A stretch of 25,797 nucleotides of DNA. Origin: an uncultured Propionibacteriaceae bacterium. GTDB taxonomy: Bacteria; Actinomycetota; Actinomycetes; Propionibacteriales; Propionibacteriaceae. The notes under the pieces are model-generated. The model searched no databases, was not told the origin of the DNA, and saw only the letters and a list, made by a program, of their open reading frames with translations. The position numbers and the translations under genes are program-made. This document shows, one piece after another, positions 1 to 5,942 of the stretch (position 1 is its first letter; each line of letters starts with the position of its first letter). The stretch is taken from NCBI GenBank assembly GCA_945875065.1, contig CAMCJC010000003.1, positions 1 to 25,797 on the forward strand, in the 5' to 3' direction.

Positions 1-280
1 ACAGCATCACGACCACCCACAGCAGCACGCAACGCCTCCTTAGCAGCAGCCAACTTCTCCACACCATTCAACGCTTCCTTAGCCACGTTAATAGCACGAG
101 TAGCAGCATCCACCTGCCCCTGAGTAGCATCCGGATCATCCAAAACCCGCTGCCCCTCAACCACAGCCCGATCATAAGCCTGCTTCAAATCATCATCAGC
201 ATTCACATAATCAACCGTGCCATGAACAGCATCACGACCACCCACAGCAGCACGCAACGCCTCCTTAGCAGCAGCCAACT
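1..280 (-). repeat. Tandem FIVAR repeat, 225-bp (75-residue) period
   Basis: Bases 1-55 and 226-280 are identical over 55 bp, giving a direct repeat with a 225-bp period, in frame with the surface protein. The unit encodes AELAAAKEALRAAVGGRDAV followed by the FIVAR helices. The array continues past the left edge, so copy number cannot be seen. DNA-level identity suggests recent duplication or gene conversion, and such arrays often vary in number between strains. Confidence 0.85.
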
Positions 281-1796
281 CAGCATTATAAACAACTGCA
301 ATAGCCCCAGCTATCGTAGCACTGCCCCCATTTTTGTAAGTCACAGTAGCAGTACCGTCTTCTAATACTTCAATATCAGCCATTAAAGCTACCGTGCTCT
401 CATTAGCAGCACGAATCGCTTGCCGCACTTTACCTTTTTCAGTTTCAGTTAAAGCAGCTGGATTTGTTACTTTCACTGCTACTGGGTGCTTTAAATATAA
501 AGCGTTATAAGTAGCATTTGCTTGTACTTCACCTGTACTAGGAATTACGATGTTCTCTGCCGTTTGCCAACGCACAAACTCATGTCCGTCACGTGCCGCA
601 TTCTTATACTTACCAGTTAAGAAAGCATCACCATAATCAACTCCAGGGAAATGCACTGCCAGTACATACTCACTCTTATTATTTACCTGACCTTCTCCTG
701 CGTTGAAAGTTAGGAACTTCCACTGGGTTTGATCAGCGGTGGTAAAAGAATTTAAGAAGTTAGAAACAGTACGGGTTAGTGCCACTACTTTATCCCAAGT
801 AGCTGGACGCAACACAGAAGTAGTTACCGCACTATCCTTAATGTCTTCATACACATATCCTTGAGCAGGATAAGTGCCAGAAAATGCCCAATTAATAAAA
901 GCAGTATTCGCGTCATTAGTAACTACTTGTGGCCAAGTGAAATCTGGATTATCTATTAAATTCTGCCAAGTAAGCCCGCTTTTTACCCACACAACTTTCT
1001 TGTTTTGATCTCGGAATTCACCCGACGTTCCTTGCCAGTTGAAAGTAACATGATTATTACCCTCAAAAGTCACTGCATTGTAACCTGATGGGGGTACATC
1101 ATTTACATTGGTGGGATACATGATGTCTGGATTAGATCGCACCGTAATTGGTTGTTGCACACTGTGATTTCCTAGTTGGAAAGTAATATTAGTGGCATCT
1201 GCCGGAACATTAGCTACCGGGGTGTAGGTAATGTTATGATCTGCGAACTGGTCTGGAGTAACAACTAATGCTGGCAAACCATGGCTATAAGAAATAGTCA
1301 GCTTCAATCCAGTAAGATCTACAGTATCTCCTGTCGAGTATTCTCGTTGATTGGGTGGAGTATGCACCTGGATACCAGTCACATAAGCTGGTTCAGTTTC
1401 TCTATCTGGGTAAATAAAAGTATAGGTGTAACGACTGTGGTGACTGCCGCTATCATTTTGTAACAAAAGTTTTGCTCCTACCTGCCAGTATCGAGGATAG
1501 AAATCACTTTGGGGCACACGCGCTTCTCCATTAGAATAATTAGCTACCTCTACGTTATCTGCTCCGTCATCAGGATCCATACCTGTATACAACCGAATTA
1601 GCATACGAGCAAAAATATTTTTCACTACAATTTCTGAATCGCCTACTCGAATTGGAGTTACCATATAGGGAGCACAAGACTCACCAATTAAACAATTTGC
1701 CGCACTCGCAGGTGTAGCAAAGAGCGTACTAGGCAATAAAAATATACTCAGCAATAAAGATGCTAACAATTTAAATGCATTAGTTTTTTTCAGCAA
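1..1796 (-). CDS. Secreted repeat-containing surface protein, N-terminal part (gene runs off the left edge)
   Basis: An open frame of about 598 codons starts at TTG 1796, preceded by TAA and a GAGGAG Shine-Dalgarno 4-5 bases upstream, and has no stop before base 1. Residues 1-33 are a signal peptide (MLKK, a hydrophobic core, cleavage after a TPASA-like site). Residues ~35-370 are a Ser/Thr/Asn-rich extracellular region that I do not recognise. Near 400-440 a segment ending RDGHEFVRWQTAENI resembles an InlB B-repeat-like module. It is followed by a helical segment starting ALTETEKGKV that ends in a TVTYKNGG strand, as in many Gram-positive surface proteins. At the truncated end are FIVAR-like three-helix repeats (motif YVNADDDLKQAYDRAVVEGQ and QGQVDAATRAI). 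A cell-wall anchor would be expected beyond the window but is not seen. The role is probably adhesion or surface display, by inference only. Confidence 0.85.
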   Translation of the reverse strand, partial: MLKKTNAFKLLASLLLSIFLLPSTLFATPASAANCLIGESCAPYMVTPIRVGDSEIVVKNIFARMLIRLYTGMDPDDGADNVEVANYSNGEARVPQSDFYPRYWQVGAKLLLQNDSGSHHSRYTYTFIYPDRETEPAYVTGIQVHTPPNQREYSTGDTVDLTGLKLTISYSHGLPALVVTPDQFADHNITYTPVANVPADATNITFQLGNHSVQQPITVRSNPDIMYPTNVNDVPPSGYNAVTFEGNNHVTFNWQGTSGEFRDQNKKVVWVKSGLTWQNLIDNPDFTWPQVVTNDANTAFINWAFSGTYPAQGYVYEDIKDSAVTTSVLRPATWDKVVALTRTVSNFLNSFTTADQTQWKFLTFNAGEGQVNNKSEYVLAVHFPGVDYGDAFLTGKYKNAARDGHEFVRWQTAENIVIPSTGEVQANATYNALYLKHPVAVKVTNPAALTETEKGKVRQAIRAANESTVALMADIEVLEDGTATVTYKNGGSATIAGAIAVVYNAELAAAKEALRAAVGGRDAVHGTVDYVNADDDLKQAYDRAVVEGQRVLDDPDATQGQVDAATRAINVAKEALNGVEKLAAAKEALRAAVGGRDA

Positions 1797-1870
1797 TTAT
1801 TCTCCTCAAGTAGTGCAAAACACGATTTTCATTAGAATATCGCCATTTAATCAGCTTATATATAGGCAAA

Positions 1871-1876
1871 ATTATA
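1871..1876 (-). promoter_or_regulatory. Possible -10 box of the surface protein gene
   Basis: A perfect TATAAT on the minus strand lies ~75 bases upstream of the TTG start at 1796. No good -35 is visible at 16-18 bases. The surrounding 1797-2010 region is very AT-rich and holds no convincing gene, so chance TATAAT matches are likely. Confidence 0.35.
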
Positions 1877-2012
1877 CACTTTTAGCAATAAAAAACAGAG
1901 TTTTTATAATTGGCATCTCATTTTTCATATTTTTTTACAACATTTTTTTACATGGCAAAATAAACAACAAGGTAGCTCCTCCCCTGATAGCACATAAAGT
2001 ACAAAAAATAAT

Positions 2013-2046
2013 AATCCCTGCAAACCATACTTGGCATACAGGGATT
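2013..2046 (-). terminator. Rho-independent terminator of the cupin/methyltransferase operon
   Basis: The arms 2013-2020 (AATCCCTG) and 2039-2046 (CAGGGATT) form a perfect 8-bp stem with an 18-base loop. It lies 25 bases past the cupin stop and is followed on the minus strand by a T-rich run (ATTATTTTTTG). Confidence 0.75.
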
Positions 2047-2070
2047 AAATTATTAAAACTAATACCTAAC

Positions 2071-2409
2071 TTATTGCGGTCTGTTCATCATATAAAGAAC
2101 CATCTTAGATGGTTTAATAGCTTTCACAGCGTGCGGCAAACGAGTAGTAAAATGCACTACACCACCAGGAAGCAAAGTTACCGTCTTTCCGTCGGCAGTA
2201 ATTTCTAATTCACCCTCTAAAGTTTGCACTAACACCGGCATAGCGGCAGTATGCTCAGAAAGCTCCTCACCGGCATCAAAGGAAAATAAAACAATATTTA
2301 CCCCTTCGGCGCGCAATAAAGTTTTAGAAATAGTAGAACTATCAGCATAATCAATTTCTTCTGCAAGATTACTAATAAAGCCAAGAGCTGGCGGAATATG
2401 AGTTTCCAT
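2071..2409 (-). CDS. Small single-domain cupin protein
   Basis: This is a compact cupin-2-like beta barrel of about 112 residues. The core runs from GEELSEHTAAMPVLVQTLEG (cupin motif 1, with one clear His) to LLPGGVVHFTTRLPHAVKA (motif 2, PGG then His). Motif 1 keeps one His instead of the usual HxH pair, so metal binding may be altered or absent. The frame extends to a GTG at 2430, but no Shine-Dalgarno precedes it. I prefer ATG 2409 (METHIPP), which has a weak AAAGG about 13 bases upstream; the start is uncertain. Only 17-38 bases separate it from the methyltransferase, with no promoter between, so the two form an operon under the iron-box promoter at 3251-3290. The substrate is unknown. 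Iron regulation suggests a role in iron or haem stress, by inference. Confidence 0.8.
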   Translation of the reverse strand: METHIPPALGFISNLAEEIDYADSSTISKTLLRAEGVNIVLFSFDAGEELSEHTAAMPVLVQTLEGELEITADGKTVTLLPGGVVHFTTRLPHAVKAIKPSKMVLYMMNRPQ

Positions 2410-2447
2410 GCTTACGCAACTACCTTTCACATAATAAACTAATCAAA

Positions 2448-3251
2448 TTAACGAGCAGGTTTCTTAGCAATAATGGCAATTCCCGTAAGATGATTACGAT
2501 ATTTATTAAATACTGCCCGCATACTTAAAATACGAGTACGCAAATCTTTATCACTAAGCACGTTCTTTACAATCCGCACTACTCCCCCAAAGCCCTCATC
2601 GGCAATATTTCGTCGTATTGAAAGCAATGCCATAGGAGAAGTACCCACCCATTCAATCTCAAAACCAGCAGACACAAGAATTGCACACCATTCTTTTTCG
2701 GTTAAAGGACGGGCATTAACCCTGATAGTCTGTGCTAACTGTTTACGCAAATCTTCCGCCAACTGTGTATCAATATCATTTGGAGTAAGACCCAGTTCAT
2801 GAATCGCATACCGTCCACCTGGTTTTAATAACCGAAACGCTTCCGCCACAATATCGGCTTTTGTTTTATCACCTTGCATAGTTAGCATAGCTTCACCAAC
2901 TACCACATCAGCACTTTCACTAGACAAACCAGTTGTTTGAGCGTTTGCGTTGATTACCGTGCCTCCAGCATCTTTCACAATATTTTCTACTCGCGCTACC
3001 GCAGCCGCATCTTGATCAACACCCGTATAAGAACTAACTTTTTCAGCAATAATTAACTGGGCAGTGCGCCCAAGCCCTGGCGCAAATTCCACTACTTGCT
3101 GACCCGTAATATTAGCCGCAGCCAACATACGTTTTGTTAAATTTAATCCACCTGGGCGCAACACACGTTTACCAGCACGCGCAAGCACCCAATGTCCAGC
3201 AGCAGTTTGTGTGGAGCGATCTGACTGGGGTAAAGAAGCATCGTAAGTCAT
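2448..3251 (-). CDS. Class I SAM-dependent methyltransferase, iron-box regulated
   Basis: The 267-residue protein has a Rossmann methyltransferase core. Motif I is VVEFAPGLG (53-61), the acidic residue after strand 2 is in GVDQD (77-81), a motif IV-like segment is ADVVVGEAML (~114-123), and LLKPGGRYAI (141-150) is the usual post-motif III turn. A GKRVLRPGG segment (27-35) precedes the core. The C-terminal half (~180-267) probably forms the substrate cap, and the substrate cannot be inferred. ATG 3251 is the start because a perfect TATAAT ends only 6 bases upstream, so the mRNA is probably leaderless, as is common in actinobacteria; there is no Shine-Dalgarno. A DtxR-like box overlaps the -35/spacer. 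The gene is followed by the cupin gene in the same transcript. Confidence 0.88.
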   Translation of the reverse strand: MTYDASLPQSDRSTQTAAGHWVLARAGKRVLRPGGLNLTKRMLAAANITGQQVVEFAPGLGRTAQLIIAEKVSSYTGVDQDAAAVARVENIVKDAGGTVINANAQTTGLSSESADVVVGEAMLTMQGDKTKADIVAEAFRLLKPGGRYAIHELGLTPNDIDTQLAEDLRKQLAQTIRVNARPLTEKEWCAILVSAGFEIEWVGTSPMALLSIRRNIADEGFGGVVRIVKNVLSDKDLRTRILSMRAVFNKYRNHLTGIAIIAKKPAR

Positions 3252-3257
3252 ATAAAA

Positions 3258-3286
3258 ATTATAACACTAAGGTAAGCCTTAGCTAA
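3258..3286 (-). promoter_or_regulatory. Leaderless promoter of the methyltransferase-cupin operon
   Basis: On the minus strand a perfect TATAAT (3263-3258) lies 17 bases from TTAGCT (3286-3281), a partial -35. The predicted transcription start falls at or next to the ATG at 3251, implying a leaderless mRNA. The iron box at 3268-3286 covers the -35 and most of the spacer, the expected position for a repressor. Confidence 0.7.
3268..3286 (-). promoter_or_regulatory. DtxR/IdeR-like iron box
   Basis: The minus-strand 19-mer TTAGCTAAGGCTTACCTTA matches the classical DtxR consensus TTAGGTTAGGCTAACCTAA at 15 of 19 positions, including the central AGGCT and the ACCT arm. It lies between the -10 and -35 of the methyltransferase operon. 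By analogy, an Fe(II)-loaded DtxR-family repressor would shut the operon off when iron is plentiful. Confidence 0.72.
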
Positions 3287-3344
3287 CTGGATAAACGCTC
3301 GCACCTATGGTTATGTACATACCGAAAGAACACCACCGAGAAAT

Positions 3345-3385
3345 AGTGTGGGTGGATTAAAATAAATGTTTAATCCACCCACACT
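3345..3385. terminator. Strong terminator hairpin
   Basis: The arms 3345-3361 and 3369-3385 form a perfect 17-bp stem with a 7-base loop. It lies 38 bases past the stop of the minus-strand gene at 3424. T-runs follow on both sides: GCTTTTTC on the plus strand, and a weaker ATTTCTC on the minus strand. It probably ends the 3825-3424 transcript and also insulates the methyltransferase promoter. Confidence 0.8.
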
Positions 3386-3423
3386 GCTTTTTCAGGTTTT
3401 AGTATGACGCTTAAACAGACAAA

Positions 3424-3825
3424 TTACTCCCTTTGTTCGTAGTAGCGTTCACGTTCTTCGAGAGTAAAGTAATTTGGTGGTTCTGGTTTAATCACTTTCG
3501 GATAACCCATCTCATACAAGGTTTTCCCAATACGAGCTTCTTGGGCACCAATTGGATAGTAACCATAAAAATTCAAGTTGCTATCATGCTCCCCAGTAAT
3601 TATTCCCTTCACTGAATCTTTTAATACGCTTAGATGAAAATCCCTGCTCTCCCCCGGGTATGGTTCCATTCCGTTTTCGATAAGGATTTCATACTGTTGC
3701 TCTGTTGAAAGCTGTAAAAACTCTTCCTCAGAAAGAGCAGGCATCTTCAAATACGCCACACCAAACAAAAACAACATAAACGCAACAAAAACACCCAAAG
3801 AAACAACCAAACGCCGAGAAAACAT
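3424..3825 (-). CDS. Small membrane-anchored protein, unknown function
   Basis: This 133-residue protein starts at ATG 3825 behind AAGGAGGG, an excellent Shine-Dalgarno. Residues 1-5 (MFSRR) and 6-26 make a short cytoplasmic stub and one hydrophobic helix (signal anchor or uncleaved signal peptide). The rest is an acidic, hydrophilic domain (~30-133) beginning ALSEEEFLQLSTEQQYEILI, with a Tyr/Pro-rich middle (NLNFYGYYPIGAQEARI) and a Glu/Arg-rich end. I recognise no family. It follows the broken secreted-peptide gene by only ~20 bases, and its ribosome site lies in that gap, so the two were probably one transcript ending at the 3345-3385 hairpin. The likely location is the outer face of the membrane. 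Confidence 0.75.
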   Translation of the reverse strand: MFSRRLVVSLGVFVAFMLFLFGVAYLKMPALSEEEFLQLSTEQQYEILIENGMEPYPGESRDFHLSVLKDSVKGIITGEHDSNLNFYGYYPIGAQEARIGKTLYEMGYPKVIKPEPPNYFTLEERERYYEQRE

Positions 3826-3845
3826 AACTGCCCTCCTTCTTAGTT

Positions 3846-4002
3846 TTATTCTGTTTCTTCTACTGCTGAAGATGGGGTAAGTTCAGTTTTTAAAACTGGC
3901 TGGACGGAAGTGCTTAGAGTGTTTGCTAGTGCAATTGTGTTTGTTGAGAAAACTCCAAGTAGTGAAATTGTAGCTACCGCTACTACTTTTTTTGAGTTTC
4001 AT
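3846..4002 (-). pseudogene. Short secreted peptide gene, frame broken at an A7 tract
   Basis: ATG 4002 has a fine Shine-Dalgarno (GGAG, 7 bases upstream) and reads MKLKK. The frame then runs out of character (SSSGSYNF...) to an early stop. If one A of the seven at 3987-3993 is skipped, it instead reads MKLKKVVAVATISLLGVFS, then a TNTIALAN end and a ~25-residue Thr/Ser/Glu tail to TAA 3846. That is a textbook signal peptide followed by a short mature peptide (51 residues). The GTA frame has no start codon of its own because a TGA overlaps the ATG. Either the gene is a recent one-base pseudogene, or the product needs slippage (polymerase losing one A, or a +1 ribosome shift). A sequencing error in the homopolymer is also possible. 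Confidence 0.6.
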
Positions 4003-4028
4003 TTTCTTTCTCCATAATCATCATTGAT

Positions 4029-4074
4029 TTGGTAACTTCAATTCTGAAGTTACTGAAGTTACTGAAGTTACCAA
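4029..4074. repeat. Three tandem 9-mers TGAAGTTAC plus an inverted copy
   Basis: TGAAGTTAC occurs back to back at 4045, 4054 and 4063, and its reverse complement lies at 4032-4040. As a result TTGGTAACTTCA (4029-4040) and TGAAGTTACCAA (4063-4074) are perfect 12-bp inverted arms. This could be an operator or a hairpin in the leader of the secreted-peptide gene just downstream on the minus strand. Function is unknown. Confidence 0.6.
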
Positions 4075-4180
4075 GGAGTCTAAAATACTGATTAATGGCT
4101 TTGCAATGCTTTCTACCATTTCGTAATAAAAACGCAATAAAAGTTTTTATTCTTTTTATTAAACATGATTTTGAAAAATA

Positions 4181-4211
4181 AAAATCCCAATCCATGCGGA
4201 ATCGGGATTTT
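4181..4211 (-). terminator. Terminator-like hairpin near the junction
   Basis: AAAATCCC (4181-4188) and GGGATTTT (4204-4211) pair around a partly paired loop. On the minus strand the stem is followed by TATTTTTC. It could end transcripts coming from the recombinases before they enter host genes, or be a host terminator cut by integration. Confidence 0.5.
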
Positions 4212-4248
4212 GTGGACCAAAGGTGGTCACGATGGATACAAAGGCTGG

Positions 4249-4322
4249 GGTGGGTGTACTCCGAGCCCAGGTGGGTGCATTGCGAGGCCCGGTGGGTGCA
4301 TCTCTGGGTGCAGGTGGGTGCA
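4249..4322 (+). repeat. Four iteron-like boxes GGTGGGTG(C/T)A at 21-22 bp spacing
   Basis: Copies start at 4249 (GGTGGGTGTA), 4270, 4291 and 4313 (GGTGGGTGCA each), so the spacings are 21, 21 and 22 bp, two turns of B-DNA. The spacers differ in sequence, so the conserved boxes on one helical face are probably what matters. They lie 60-135 bp beyond the stop of the second recombinase, in the presumed attachment region. A bound recombination or accessory factor, or the nearby HTH/zinc-finger protein, is a reasonable guess. Confidence 0.65.
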
Positions 4323-4344
4323 AGACATTAGCGAGAACGACGAA

Positions 4345-4369
4345 GCCCCAGGTCACATGTACCTGGGGC
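4345..4369 (-). terminator. Hairpin after the recombinase operon
   Basis: GCCCCAGGT (4345-4353) and ACCTGGGGC (4361-4369) form a perfect 9-bp stem with a 7-base loop, 15 bases past the stop at 4385. Only a weak T-rich run (TTCGTCGTTC) follows on the minus strand, so termination may be partial. It might instead be part of the attachment site. Confidence 0.5.
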
Positions 4370-4384
4370 AAGGGAACGGCCTGT

Positions 4385-5938
4385 CTAGAGGGTTGTGCCG
4401 TCGTTGAACGTGATGGTGATTGTGCCGTCGGAGTGGATGGTGGCGTGGTCGACGAGGGCTCGCCAGGCTTCAGGCGTGTAGCTGATTGCGGCGTTCTCAC
4501 TACGGTACTGGTGGAACGCGGTAATGGCCGCACGCTTGGCTTCGAGCTCGCGTAGATGCCCTTCGATAGCCTCGACGGTGCTGAGGTGGTGCTGGTAGTC
4601 GGCTTCGAGCCGTGCATGGTCAGCCTCGAAGGCGTCAGGGTTGAAGTCGGTGTTGGCTGCAGAGCGGATGAGTGCGTTGATCGCGTCCACCACTGCGTCG
4701 CGTGCGGTGATTGCCTGGGCGAGCTTGGCCTCGAGCGCGTGAGGGTCACCGAGCTGGTCGAGGGCAGCTTCGAGTACCTCGGGGCTGGGTGGTGGTGCGA
4801 ACTGGCTGGTGGCCTGCTCGAACGCGGCGATCAGCTCGTTCTCGGTTACGTGCTTGGTCGCGCATTGCTGGTCGCCGGCGGGATCGTATTTGCGGTTGCA
4901 CCGCCAGATGCGCCGCTCGTAGCGGCTGCCAGCATGCCAGGTTTTCGGCCCGTACCATCCCCCACAGTACCCGCACTCGATTTTCGAGGCGAACGGGTGG
5001 CTAAAGGAGCGTGACCTGCCAGAGCGCCTGGCCAGCTCACTCTGGACTTGGTCCCACACGGCCGGGGCAATGATGGCCTCGTGGTTACCGGTCACGTAGT
5101 ACTGGGGTATTTCTCCTTCGTTGCGTTTGGTGGTTTTGGTTAGGAAGTCCACGGTGAAGGTTTTCTGCAGCAGGGCGTCGCCTTTGTATTTTTCGTTGCG
5201 CAGGATCGAGTTGATGGTGGACACGTTCCAGGTCTTCTTCCCCAAGGGTGTGGGGATACCATCTTCGGTGAGGTGTGCGGCGATGGTTTTGGGTGAGTGC
5301 CCTGCCAGGTATTCACGGTAGATGCGTCGCACGATCCTGGCTTGGTCTTCATCAACAGCTAGGCCCCCGTCGTCGCCTTTCTTGTAGCCCAGCAGGGAGG
5401 CGTAGGGCACCATGACTTTTCCTTCCGCGAAACGCCTGCGGTGTCCCCAGGTGACGTTCTCGGAGATGGAGCGGGATTCTTCCTGGGCGAGGCTACTCAT
5501 GATGGTGATGAGTAGTTCGCCTTTGGAGTCCAGGGTCCAGATGTTTTCTTTCTCGAAGTAGACCTCCACGCCGGCTTCTTTGAGGGCCCGCACGCTGGTG
5601 AGCGAGTCGACGGTGTTGCGGGCAAACCGGGACACGCTCTTGGTCACGATCAGATCGATACGGCCGGCCAAAGCGTCGGTGATCATGGTTTGGAAGCCTT
5701 GCCGGTGCTTCGTTGATGTTCCTGAAATCCCCTCATCGGCATACATCCCAACGAACTCCCAATCGGCCCGGCCTTGGATGTAGTTGGTGTAGTAGTCGAT
5801 TTGTGCCTGGTAGGAGGATTGTTGTTCTTCCAGGTCCGTGGACACTCGCGCGTAGGCCGCGACCTTACGCCGGGCCCGCACCGTCGTAGGAGTGAGCGTC
5901 TTGGCGGGCCGTGCCGGGATGGTGGTGACGGTGGCCAT
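4385..5938 (-). CDS. Large serine recombinase (site-specific integrase), second of a tandem pair
   Basis: The 517-residue protein has an N-terminal resolvase catalytic domain (~25-170) with the nucleophile Ser33 in YARVSTD, then DEGISGT and SVSRFARN with their conserved Arg residues. A recombinase DNA-binding domain (~185-300) includes ILRNEKYKGDALLQKT. A zinc ribbon (~325-370) has ECGYCGG plus later Cys in WRCNRKY and QQCATK. A coiled-coil segment (~390-480) of the type that large serine integrases use for synapsis follows, then a C-terminal strand (GTITITFNDGTTL). The length fits the family. ATG 5938 lies 4 bases after the stop of the 412-residue recombinase, with the AAGGAG site inside that gene's last codons, so translation is coupled. 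It probably integrates and excises the prophage together with its neighbour. Confidence 0.95.
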   Translation of the reverse strand: MATVTTIPARPAKTLTPTTVRARRKVAAYARVSTDLEEQQSSYQAQIDYYTNYIQGRADWEFVGMYADEGISGTSTKHRQGFQTMITDALAGRIDLIVTKSVSRFARNTVDSLTSVRALKEAGVEVYFEKENIWTLDSKGELLITIMSSLAQEESRSISENVTWGHRRRFAEGKVMVPYASLLGYKKGDDGGLAVDEDQARIVRRIYREYLAGHSPKTIAAHLTEDGIPTPLGKKTWNVSTINSILRNEKYKGDALLQKTFTVDFLTKTTKRNEGEIPQYYVTGNHEAIIAPAVWDQVQSELARRSGRSRSFSHPFASKIECGYCGGWYGPKTWHAGSRYERRIWRCNRKYDPAGDQQCATKHVTENELIAAFEQATSQFAPPPSPEVLEAALDQLGDPHALEAKLAQAITARDAVVDAINALIRSAANTDFNPDAFEADHARLEADYQHHLSTVEAIEGHLRELEAKRAAITAFHQYRSENAAISYTPEAWRALVDHATIHSDGTITITFNDGTTL

Positions 5939-5942
5939 GGGG

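Larger units (their letters stand above)
4003..4384. other. Gene-free junction between host-like and prophage-like DNA
   Basis: No credible gene is present. GC content jumps at about 4,205-4,240, from AT-rich chromosome-like DNA to the GC-rich prophage. Within the stretch are the 9-mer repeats (4029-4074), an AT-flanked hairpin (4181-4211), four GGTGGGTG boxes (4249-4322) and a GCCCCAGGT/ACCTGGGGC hairpin (4345-4369). Because the serine recombinases begin at 4385, the left attachment site most likely lies between 4181 and 4344. I cannot fix its core without the other end or an empty site. Confidence 0.55.

Noticed and set aside
1813..2208. 131-codon plus-strand frame in the AT-rich gap
   Set aside because: Overlaps the cupin gene in antisense, has no ribosome site, and spans the operon terminator.
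3983..4195. 70-codon minus-strand frame ending at the A7 tract
   Set aside because: It is the third frame through the leader of the secreted-peptide gene, has no ribosome site, and crosses the 9-mer repeats.
4249..4322. CRISPR-like array
   Set aside because: Units are only 10 bp with 11-12 bp spacers, and no cas genes are present; phased protein-binding boxes fit better.
4159..4749. 196-codon minus-strand frame across the junction and the recombinase C terminus
   Set aside because: Ser/Thr/Pro-rich shadow of the 517-residue recombinase, and it reads through the iterons and the terminator hairpins.
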